From Desulfovibrio sp. (GTDB lineage Bacteria; Desulfobacterota; Desulfovibrionia; Desulfovibrionales; Desulfovibrionaceae): 7,829 bases of DNA. A model generated the notes under the pieces. That model made no database searches and had not been told where the DNA came from. It worked only from the letters and a program-made list of their open reading frames with translations. The stretch is from NCBI GenBank assembly GCA_009773975.1, contig VSMX01000102.1, positions 271 through 8,099 of the forward strand, read 5' to 3'. A program made the translations under genes and the position numbers. This document shows positions 1 to 6,324 of the stretch, one piece after another. Positions within the stretch are counted from its first letter, which is position 1. Every line of letters starts with the position of its first letter.

Positions 1-589
1 GATTTGGAGTACCTATTGTGAATACAAAGCCATCAAGGTTTCTGTCTTTAAATTGGTCGGCTGTTTCGCCGTATGGGAGGAAAATAGGTTCAATATTTTT
101 ATAATCCAGTCCGTAAAAATCAAAAATCTGTCTGCAATTTATTTCATTGCCGCTTCCACGGGCTCCAACGGAGATTTTTTTGCCTTTGAAGTCTTCGATT
201 GATTTGATGCCGCTATCCTTGCCAGCGACAACATGAAGATATTCCGGATAAAGTCTTGCAATGGCGCGCACGTCTCCCAACTTGGACTTGAAAGGCGCAT
301 TTCCATTAAAGGCGGCATCTGCCACATCATTCTGTACAATAGCGATATCAACGTCGCCGCCTTCAATAAGGCGCATATTTTCACCGGAGGCGCCGGTTGC
401 CTGGGCAGTCACGGAAAAAGCCCCGTCACTTTTATTGCTCAAAACCTGTCCAATGGCGCCACCAAGCGGAAAATAAACACCGGAAGTCCCGCCAGTAGCC
501 AGCGTCAAACGTTTTGTATCAGCCGCAAAGGCAGTTGCAGCTGTAAACAGCATGGATGCAACCAGAAAAAGGCCAAGAACTTTTTTCAT
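1..589 (-). CDS. TAXI-family TRAP transporter solute-binding protein (N-terminal part, cut by window edge)
   Basis: This is the periplasmic substrate-binding subunit of a tripartite ATP-independent periplasmic (TRAP) transporter of the TAXI type. Such proteins capture a small organic solute, often a carboxylate, for a sodium- or proton-driven membrane permease. Only the first 196 residues are in the window; full members are about 320 residues. Residues 1-22 form a Sec signal peptide (MKK, hydrophobic core, cleavage after AFA). The mature start carries the family hallmark at residues 30-45 (LATGGTSGVYFPLGGA). It continues with the ligand-binding-fold segments DVDIAIVQNDVAD (79-91) and the KGKKISVGARGSGNE stretch (135-149). 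The start at 587-589 is supported by a GGAG ribosome site at 598-601, eight bases upstream. The permease subunit, if adjacent, lies beyond the left edge. The ligand cannot be read from the sequence. The family call is firm. Confidence 0.93.
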   Translation of the reverse strand, partial: MKKVLGLFLVASMLFTAATAFAADTKRLTLATGGTSGVYFPLGGAIGQVLSNKSDGAFSVTAQATGASGENMRLIEGGDVDIAIVQNDVADAAFNGNAPFKSKLGDVRAIARLYPEYLHVVAGKDSGIKSIEDFKGKKISVGARGSGNEINCRQIFDFYGLDYKNIEPIFLPYGETADQFKDRNLDGFVFTIGTPN

Positions 590-691
590 CACCAGGGCTC
601 CTTGATTGTTTTCCAGGTATAATTTAAAATTGGACTTCTTCAGAATTCCCAATATACTGGAAAAAGAGAAAGTTATTAAAAATGATATTTG

Positions 692-720
692 AATGTACAA
701 TAAAATTGCTAAAATGTAAA
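692..720 (-). promoter_or_regulatory. Possible sigma70-type promoter for the TAXI gene
   Basis: On the minus strand TTTACA (715-720) is followed after 17 bases by TACATT (692-697), matching the -35 and -10 consensus at 5 and 4 of 6 positions. It would give a leader of about 95 bases before the start codon at 589. The whole spacer is so AT-rich that chance matches are likely. Confidence 0.25.
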
Positions 721-782
721 TATGATAACAAATTGGGAATTTATTTTCCATAAGTTGAACATCTGTCGGCTCCTGCTTTTGC

Positions 783-812
783 AAGACAGTTTGCGATCTC
801 ATGATTGATAAT
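783..812 (+). promoter_or_regulatory. Possible sigma70-type promoter for the 841 gene
   Basis: AAGACA (783-788) and GATAAT (807-812) are separated by 18 bases and match the -35 and -10 consensus at 4 and 5 of 6 positions. A start near 819 would leave a leader of about 20 bases. The -35 overlaps a short imperfect inverted repeat, GCAA-N6-TTGC at 781-794, which could be an operator or chance. Confidence 0.3.
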
Positions 813-840
813 TCACCATTTTTGAAAAACGGACAAAAAG

Positions 841-1560
841 ATGCGCGCAGAATATTCACTGGACCCGGAGCGTGGGGCCGGTTATGGTCTTGTCAAAATT
901 TTCGATAGTGAAAATATTTCGGAACCAGTTTTTATCATCAAAAGAATGTCTGATGGCAAATATCTTTCTGGAGAGGGATGGCGGGATGAAAAAGTAAGTC
1001 TTGTGCCCGAATCTTCCAATGCTTTTGAAAATGGAATGGAATTTCATGTTGGTCCCAATGTTGTCAATGAGCTTGATTCCAGTTTGCATTATCAATTGGA
1101 ATTGCCGGGTTTTCAAACCATGCCCCTTGGGATGGGCAAAACCATGCAATCCTGGACAATTGGAGGAGAAGAAATCGGCCTGACGCCCCCACCGCTGCCA
1201 GGTACTATCGAGATAGATGGAGTTGGGAATCCCCGCAATACAATTTACGAGGGTGTCCAGAGAACTCCGGAAGATTGCCCTGCCGCGGATGTGGATGAAT
1301 TGCCTTCCGGTGTTGCGTCCGGCGAAGCCGAAATTGTCGATTCCAGTCCCAAACTGGCCCAAAAAAAACGGGGCTGTCTGGTAGTTGGAGCCTTTTTGTT
1401 CACAATCTGGATTGTTGGCGCATGGTTTCTTTGGGAAGGAGCAAAAAACGCTCCAGTTGCGCCTTCGAGTGAATCTGTTCCATTCGTTTTGTTTCCTCTT
1501 GGCTCGGCAAATGATGATCCCGTAAATGATGCGCCAGGCGCTGTAGAAAGCAAGCCTTGA
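841..1560 (+). CDS. Unrecognised single-pass membrane protein
   Basis: I do not recognise a family for this 239-residue protein. Residues 1-115 are rich in alternating hydrophobic and polar residues and look like a beta-rich globular domain. Residues 115-175 are acidic and rich in Pro, Gly and Ser, suggesting a flexible linker. After a basic KKRG (175-178) comes one membrane segment at about 179-198, then a low-complexity tail of about 40 residues. There is no N-terminal signal peptide. The positive-inside rule predicts a cytoplasmic N-terminal domain with the short tail in the periplasm. The start at 841 is the first possible one, because an in-frame stop lies at 823-825 with no start codon between; the ribosome site is weak (GGAC at 831-834). 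A 249-residue open frame lies antisense over 856-1605, but its composition is odd and it has no domain signature. The gene precedes glgB by 85 bases in the same direction; a functional link is unproven. Confidence 0.72.
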   Translation: MRAEYSLDPERGAGYGLVKIFDSENISEPVFIIKRMSDGKYLSGEGWRDEKVSLVPESSNAFENGMEFHVGPNVVNELDSSLHYQLELPGFQTMPLGMGKTMQSWTIGGEEIGLTPPPLPGTIEIDGVGNPRNTIYEGVQRTPEDCPAADVDELPSGVASGEAEIVDSSPKLAQKKRGCLVVGAFLFTIWIVGAWFLWEGAKNAPVAPSSESVPFVLFPLGSANDDPVNDAPGAVESKP

Positions 1561-1645
1561 TAAATTGATGCAAAGGGAATATTTTTTCCAGGCGGTTTGT
1601 TCCATAAAACCATACTATTTTACCACATTGTGATGAGGAGTTTTT

Positions 1646-3685
1646 ATGTCTTATATTCCTCCTCGTAATCCTCTGGAAGATCCGGCGCTTGCGCCATATC
1701 ATGAATTTCTGATCCGCAGATGCGAACGCTTTGAGCATGAAAAAAAGCGCATTGAAGAGCAATATGGCTCTTTGAAAGAATATGCGGATTTATACACCTC
1801 CCTCGGGCCACATCTTGTAAAAAAAGCGGACGGCGAATTTTGGCGCTGGCGGGAATATATGCCCAACGCCCAAACCATCTGGCTGACTACCAATTCTCTA
1901 AATTTCCAGCGGCATGCCAGCCATAGATTCAAAAATATTGGTAATGGTTACTTTGAGCTGGAGTTGCCAAAAAGCGCTCTTCCGCACGGCGAATACGTTG
2001 AATTGAGGGTTTTGCCACTAATTTCCTCTGCTGCGGAAGATAATTTTCCATCTTCAACAGCCTTGAGGCGCGTGCCGGCTTTTTCCCAATGGGTTGAACA
2101 GGATGCCAAGGTGCCGGAACAATGGTGCGCAAGAATATGGGCGCCCGAGCATCCATATCAGTTCAAAAATCAATATGCGCCTGCCCAGACTTTTCCGCGG
2201 ATATACGAAGCCCATGTTGGCATGGCGCAGTCATCCTTGCTGCATACAAAAGATAGTGTGGGCACATACGAATATTTCAGGCTTTTTGTTCTTCCCCGGA
2301 TAAAGGCCGATGGCTATACGGCAATTCAATTAATGGGAATTCTCGAGCATCCCTTGTACCGTTCATTTGGCTATCAGGTTTCAAGCTTTTTTGCTCCCAG
2401 CTCACGTTATGGAAATCCAGATCAGTTCAGGGAACTGGTGGATGAAGCCCACGCTCTAGGTTTGGCCGTGATATTGGATATAACCCATGCTCACGCAGCT
2501 TCAAATACTGAGCAGGGCATAGCGAATTATGATGGCAGCAATTATTTTTTCAGCACCAAGTTTAATCAATGGGGCACGCCATCATTCGACTATGGCAATG
2601 AAATGACGCGACGCTTTCTTCTTTCCAATTGCAGATACTGGATGGAAGAATTTAAAATCGACGGTTTTCGTTTTGATGCTGTTGGTAATATGCTTTACAT
2701 TGACCATGGCGTTAATGATGACTTTTCGCATGTTGGACGCTGTTTTTATGGAAAATCAGGCGAGCCCAGGGAAGATATCTGGGGAGAAGTATATCTTTGC
2801 CTTGCCAATTACCTGGTTCACGACCTTGTAAATGGCGCCATGACCATTGCGGAAGAATTTTCGGGAATGCCAGGTTTGACTTGTCCGCCAAAAGAGGGCG
2901 GCCTGGGATTTGATTATCGCTTTGCCATGGGAATTCCGGATTATTGGGCCAAAGCCATTGAAAATCCAAAAGATATGGGAAGTCTGTGGTATGAAATGAC
3001 TAACCATAGACCCTATGATCGCACCATAAGTTATGTGGAGTGTCATGACCAAAGCATAAATGGCGATGATGCCATGATTTGGCGGCTGCTTGGCGATGGA
3101 ATGTATCGTTTTATGGCGGTGACGACGGATGACTGGAATACGTCCCGTGGCATAGCATTTTACAAGATGATGCGGCTTATAACACTGGGAGCGGCTGATG
3201 CCGGCTATTTGAATTTTATGGGAGGTGAATTCGGCCATCCAGAATGGCTGGATGCGGAAGAACACGCCCATCGGCAGTGGCATCTTGCTGATCAACCCGA
3301 ATTGAAATATTCCGGGCTCGCCGCATGGGACAAGGCTCAGCTAAATGACCTGGTTCAAAAGCATCTCGATGATTTTATGCAGCAGCCCATGTTCCGTTAT
3401 ATTCACGAAGATGCCAGATTGCTGGCCTTTGAGCGCGGGAAATTTCTTTTCGTGTTCAACTTTCATGAAACGCAAGCACACCAGGATGTTCTGTTTGCTG
3501 TAACTCCCGGAAAGTATCTGGAAATACTTTCTTCTGATGAAAAACGTTTTTCAGGGCATGGAAATTTGTCCATTTCCCAACCACCGCTCGAACATTTTAC
3601 CATACCATTGCCTGATCGCTATGAACAGGATATAAAGTTGTATTTGCCGCCGCTTGTCGCGTTGGTTTTATACAGGGCAGATTAA
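1646..3685 (+). CDS. glgB: 1,4-alpha-glucan branching enzyme, eukaryote-type GH13 (GlgB)
   Basis: This cytoplasmic enzyme cuts alpha-1,4-glucan chains and re-attaches the piece by an alpha-1,6 bond, making the branches of glycogen. Residues 10-55 are the N-terminal helical region (DPALAPYHEF onward), followed by a CBM48-like beta domain (about 63-125). The GH13 barrel begins near YEAHVGMAQ (187-195). Conserved region I is DITHAHAASN (278-287), region II GFRFDAV (340-346), region III TIAEEFSG (400-407) and region IV VECHDQ (464-469). The triad is therefore Asp344 (nucleophile), Glu403 (acid/base) and Asp468. FMGGEFGHPEWLD (524-536) and a C-terminal all-beta domain complete the protein. N-terminal, EHPLYRSFGYQ and EFGHPEW signatures resemble plant, fungal and animal branching enzymes (GH13_8) rather than E. 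coli GlgB. The length of 679 residues is normal for that group. AGGAG at 1636-1640 sits five bases before the ATG. No glgA, glgC or glgP is in view. Confidence 0.95.
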   Translation: MSYIPPRNPLEDPALAPYHEFLIRRCERFEHEKKRIEEQYGSLKEYADLYTSLGPHLVKKADGEFWRWREYMPNAQTIWLTTNSLNFQRHASHRFKNIGNGYFELELPKSALPHGEYVELRVLPLISSAAEDNFPSSTALRRVPAFSQWVEQDAKVPEQWCARIWAPEHPYQFKNQYAPAQTFPRIYEAHVGMAQSSLLHTKDSVGTYEYFRLFVLPRIKADGYTAIQLMGILEHPLYRSFGYQVSSFFAPSSRYGNPDQFRELVDEAHALGLAVILDITHAHAASNTEQGIANYDGSNYFFSTKFNQWGTPSFDYGNEMTRRFLLSNCRYWMEEFKIDGFRFDAVGNMLYIDHGVNDDFSHVGRCFYGKSGEPREDIWGEVYLCLANYLVHDLVNGAMTIAEEFSGMPGLTCPPKEGGLGFDYRFAMGIPDYWAKAIENPKDMGSLWYEMTNHRPYDRTISYVECHDQSINGDDAMIWRLLGDGMYRFMAVTTDDWNTSRGIAFYKMMRLITLGAADAGYLNFMGGEFGHPEWLDAEEHAHRQWHLADQPELKYSGLAAWDKAQLNDLVQKHLDDFMQQPMFRYIHEDARLLAFERGKFLFVFNFHETQAHQDVLFAVTPGKYLEILSSDEKRFSGHGNLSISQPPLEHFTIPLPDRYEQDIKLYLPPLVALVLYRAD

Positions 3686-3705
3686 GTAATTTTATAAATA
3701 CAGGA

Positions 3706-3740
3706 AGTACCGGATTTTACAATCCTGTACTCAATTTTTT
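3706..3740 (+). terminator. Intrinsic-terminator-like hairpin after glgB
   Basis: The arms 3706-3716 (AGTACCGGATT) and 3721-3731 (AATCCTGTACT) pair over 10 of 11 positions, with one C/T mismatch and a four-base TTAC loop. Six T residues follow at 3735-3740. This has the form of a Rho-independent terminator for glgB, 20 bases after its stop codon. The T-run is short, and the next gene starts six bases later, so some read-through or a regulatory use is possible. Confidence 0.65.
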
Positions 3741-3745
3741 ATCTT

Positions 3746-4747
3746 ATGGAAACAAAAGAAAAAAATCCAGAAACAGCGATAACTAAAGTTGATGTCGCGC
3801 TTAATATCTTTGCCAAACCGCTTCAAACCTCACTGGCGCTTCTTTCTCTTGTAAAACATTGCAGAAAATATATTGATAAAATATGGTTGCAATATGAACC
3901 GGTGGGCTCATGTTATGACAAGGTTAATCCATACGTTGTCATGGAATATATAACCCAAACCTATAAAATTCCCTGTATTCCAAGCCAACCGGACATTTGG
4001 ATTGATCTCGAAGCAGCGGATATTGCCAGGTTTGGTGATAAAAACTACAGGATGGCAATCAGATACCAAAATGCATTTGAAAATAGCAAAAGTAAAATGC
4101 TTTTTGTAATGCATAATGATATAGTTATTTTAAAAGATATTATTGGCGATATGCTTGATCAAATTGGCGATGCCTTCGCAATTGGCCAAATTGGTCAATG
4201 CTGGAATTGCCCGGCGAAAAATTCGGAATTGGCAAAAGAAGTTTTGGGATGCGGGCCGTGTTCTCCTGCAAAGTATGACCAAATTAAACCATCTTATAAG
4301 CAGTTATGCCAATTATATAAGTTGGCAAAAGAAAAAAATATTTTTGTCAGACCTTATGATGAAGGTTTTGAAGGATACTTTGATAAAAGACCTTGGCCAT
4401 TGCCGGAATGCAGGGTGAATGAATGGGCCTGCCTGGTAAACCTTGAGAAAGTTCAGTCTTCTCATCTGCCTTTTGGAAATGATTTTCCCTTTGGAGGATA
4501 TTTGCCATGTGGCCCAATTAATCTGGATATTGGTGTTGCGTGGTTCAGGGATATGCATTCACATGGTTTTCATGCCAGGCATTTTGATATGCATGGTTAT
4601 ATCAAGCATTGGGTTGGAACAGGAAACAATACTCCACATAAATATGCTATCAATGAAAATAATGCCTTATTAATTCTTAAACGAAATTTCAAGGATTACC
4701 TTAAATGGCTGGAGAGCAAGACAGGAATTGATTTTTCACAACAGTAA
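3746..4747 (+). CDS. Glycosyltransferase-like protein (GT-A-type fold suspected) with Cys-cluster and His-rich segment
   Basis: The exact family of this 333-residue soluble protein is not clear to me. The N-terminus VDVALNIFAKPLQTSLALLSL (residues 15-35), then KYIDKIWLQYE, resembles the first beta-alpha units of GT-A nucleotide-sugar transferases. MLFVMHNDIVIL (118-129) sits where such enzymes carry the metal-binding DxD motif, here HND. Two CxxC pairs, Cys152/155 and Cys169/172, form a possible four-Cys metal site. RPWPLPECRVNEWACLVN (215-232) looks like an acceptor-side motif. Residues 271-288 contain six His. There is no signal peptide or membrane segment. The ATG at 3746 is the only start that keeps the whole first strand, yet no Shine-Dalgarno precedes it; the upstream bases are the glgB terminator hairpin and T-run. 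By eye the gene is more AT-rich than glgB. It ends eight bases from the stop of the convergent gene. Sugar transfer to a surface polymer is a guess from fold resemblance only. Confidence 0.7.
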   Translation: METKEKNPETAITKVDVALNIFAKPLQTSLALLSLVKHCRKYIDKIWLQYEPVGSCYDKVNPYVVMEYITQTYKIPCIPSQPDIWIDLEAADIARFGDKNYRMAIRYQNAFENSKSKMLFVMHNDIVILKDIIGDMLDQIGDAFAIGQIGQCWNCPAKNSELAKEVLGCGPCSPAKYDQIKPSYKQLCQLYKLAKEKNIFVRPYDEGFEGYFDKRPWPLPECRVNEWACLVNLEKVQSSHLPFGNDFPFGGYLPCGPINLDIGVAWFRDMHSHGFHARHFDMHGYIKHWVGTGNNTPHKYAINENNALLILKRNFKDYLKWLESKTGIDFSQQ

Positions 4748-4755
4748 TGTTCTTT

Positions 4756-6324
4756 TTATTTATGCCATAATGCATCAAGACGATTTCTCAAGTTCTTTCG
4801 AGAAGATTCAAGATTATTATTCAACCATTCAAAAAATTTTTCAGCTTCAATATTCAGGTTTTCAATGTCTTTTGTATTATCAACCACATAGTCACAGGAC
4901 GACATTTTTTTATTTTCCTTCCACTGCCAATTTTCAATGGAAACAATTTTATCCTCTGACCAGCCCCTGTTATTTTCAATCCGTTTCCAACGTAATTCTT
5001 TAGGACAATTTATTCCCACACTTATCAAATTTTTTCCAAAGGCATTTTTCCATCCACATTCAAAAAACAATGGAATTTCAGCTACTGCTGCCAATTGACC
5101 ATTAGTTTCATTTTTTTGAAAAAAAAGTTCTATTTGCTGCTTGACAAGGGCATGAATTGTATCTTCTATTTCCTGACGTTCAAGAGGATTGTTTTCCATA
5201 ATGAAAAATAGCAGGTTTTTGTCAACTCCTCCATTTTCATCCAGCATATTATCGCCAAAACGAAATTTTAACCATTCAGCTGCTTGCTCTCCTGGAGCAT
5301 ACAAGTCTTTAACGATTTTATCCGCGCTAATTACAGGCAAGCCTTTTTGAGATAAAAAAGTACAAAAAGCTGTTTTCCCGCATCCTTGATTGCCGGTAAT
5401 GGCAATTCTTGCCATCTTGTTTTGCGCTTTCAATGCGGTCTGAATAAAGTCTTGGGGTGGAGGAACAGAAAAATTCATAAATTCATGGGTATGAGGATGT
5501 TCAAAATCCAGTTTCCAGGCATGCAGCATCTGGCGGGACGCAAGTGGTTTTGAAAATCGATTGCCATAAACTTCATCGCCTATAATGGGAAAGCCCAAAT
5601 GGGAAAGATGAACCCGAATTTGGTGGGTGCGCCCTGTATAAATTTTAACTGCAAGAAGAGAAGTATTATTTTCGAACTGCCATAGCCTCTCCCATGATGT
5701 AGATGCTTCGCGGCCGCCTTTTTTCAGAACTGCCATTTTGGTTTTACTTGCAGGATGGCGGCCAATTGGTTCATTACATTCTCCTGTTTTTGGAGGCACA
5801 CCGTAAACCAGCGCAAGATATTCCTTATGGATTTTTCTCCTAGAAAAAGCGTCGGATAATTTTAATCTTGTTGCCTCATCCAGAGCCAGGAGCATCAAAC
5901 CGCTGGTATTTTTATCAAGGCGATGGACAATTCCCGGTCTCAATCCTCCCTGAAGGGCAAGTTGAGGAAAATGTGCCAAAAGCTGCTGGATATATGTATT
6001 TTCCTTAATTGATGGGCATGGATGAACAGAAATTCCGGCAGGCTTGTTGCAAATGGCCAGGGTTTTGTCCTGCCATAAAATTTCGACATCTTCTTTAACC
6101 GGTTCAAGTTCATTATTTACTGGCTCAAGATCAAGTGTAATTTTTTGCCCTGTTCTGATTTTTGCAGAAGGCTGAATGGTAATTTTATCATCAATTTTGC
6201 ATGAGCCACCACGAATTGCTTTCTGGATTGAAGCTCTGGATATATCGGGAAAGGAATTTTTAAGAAAGGTATCAAGACGGATACCTTCGCTTTCCTTGTC
6301 AACCTGGATTTCAAATTCATTCAT
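4756..6324 (-). CDS. coaE: RluA/RluD-family pseudouridine synthase fused to dephospho-CoA kinase (CoaE)
   Basis: This is one 522-residue frame with two enzymes. Residues 14-70 are an S4 RNA-binding domain (GIRLDTFLKN, then SRASIQKAIRGG). Residues 80-290 are the RluA-type synthase with GIVHRLDKNTSGLMLLA; Asp137 is the catalytic aspartate that isomerises uridine, probably in 23S rRNA. YTGRTHQIRVHLSHLGFPIIGD (229-250) is also typical. From Met304 the protein becomes a 219-residue CoaE, the ATP-dependent last step of CoA synthesis. It has the P-loop GNQGCGKT (311-318), SADKIVKDLYAPG (333-345), IPLFFECGW (417-425), a lid/adenine region with NRGWSEDKI (452-460), and CDYVVDN (477-483). The usual GIGSGKS and DAD motifs read NQGCGKT and SAD; the invariant P-loop lysine and second aspartate remain. 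Met304 looks like the ancestral CoaE start but has no ribosome site. The ATG overlaps the stop of the upstream lipoprotein gene (ATGA), so translation is probably coupled. Confidence 0.93.
   Translation of the reverse strand: MNEFEIQVDKESEGIRLDTFLKNSFPDISRASIQKAIRGGSCKIDDKITIQPSAKIRTGQKITLDLEPVNNELEPVKEDVEILWQDKTLAICNKPAGISVHPCPSIKENTYIQQLLAHFPQLALQGGLRPGIVHRLDKNTSGLMLLALDEATRLKLSDAFSRRKIHKEYLALVYGVPPKTGECNEPIGRHPASKTKMAVLKKGGREASTSWERLWQFENNTSLLAVKIYTGRTHQIRVHLSHLGFPIIGDEVYGNRFSKPLASRQMLHAWKLDFEHPHTHEFMNFSVPPPQDFIQTALKAQNKMARIAITGNQGCGKTAFCTFLSQKGLPVISADKIVKDLYAPGEQAAEWLKFRFGDNMLDENGGVDKNLLFFIMENNPLERQEIEDTIHALVKQQIELFFQKNETNGQLAAVAEIPLFFECGWKNAFGKNLISVGINCPKELRWKRIENNRGWSEDKIVSIENWQWKENKKMSSCDYVVDNTKDIENLNIEAEKFFEWLNNNLESSRKNLRNRLDALWHK

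Noticed and set aside
233..622. Plus-strand open frame over the TAXI gene start
   Set aside because: It is a shadow of the minus-strand TAXI coding region, whose translation carries a signal peptide and the family motif.
767..783. Sigma54-like GG...GC element
   Set aside because: The GG at 768-769 and GC at 781-782 are separated by 11 bases rather than the strict 10, and the -24 side is a poor match.
856..1605. A 249-codon open frame antisense to the 841-1560 gene
   Set aside because: Its product is irregular in composition (many Arg, Asn, Phe, Cys and His), has no signal or domain, and has no ribosome site. The plus-strand frame has a coherent globular-linker-membrane layout.
1594..1611. 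GGTTT-N8-AAACC hairpin between the 841 gene and glgB as a terminator
   Set aside because: The stem is only five base pairs, the loop is eight bases and no proper T-run follows.
2756..3295. A 179-codon open frame antisense within glgB
   Set aside because: It lies fully inside a gene with all catalytic motifs intact, and its translation shows no family signature.
5413..5415. Internal start at Met304 giving a separate CoaE
   Set aside because: No Shine-Dalgarno-like sequence precedes this ATG, and the frame is continuous from the synthase half. It is kept only as the likely ancestral start.
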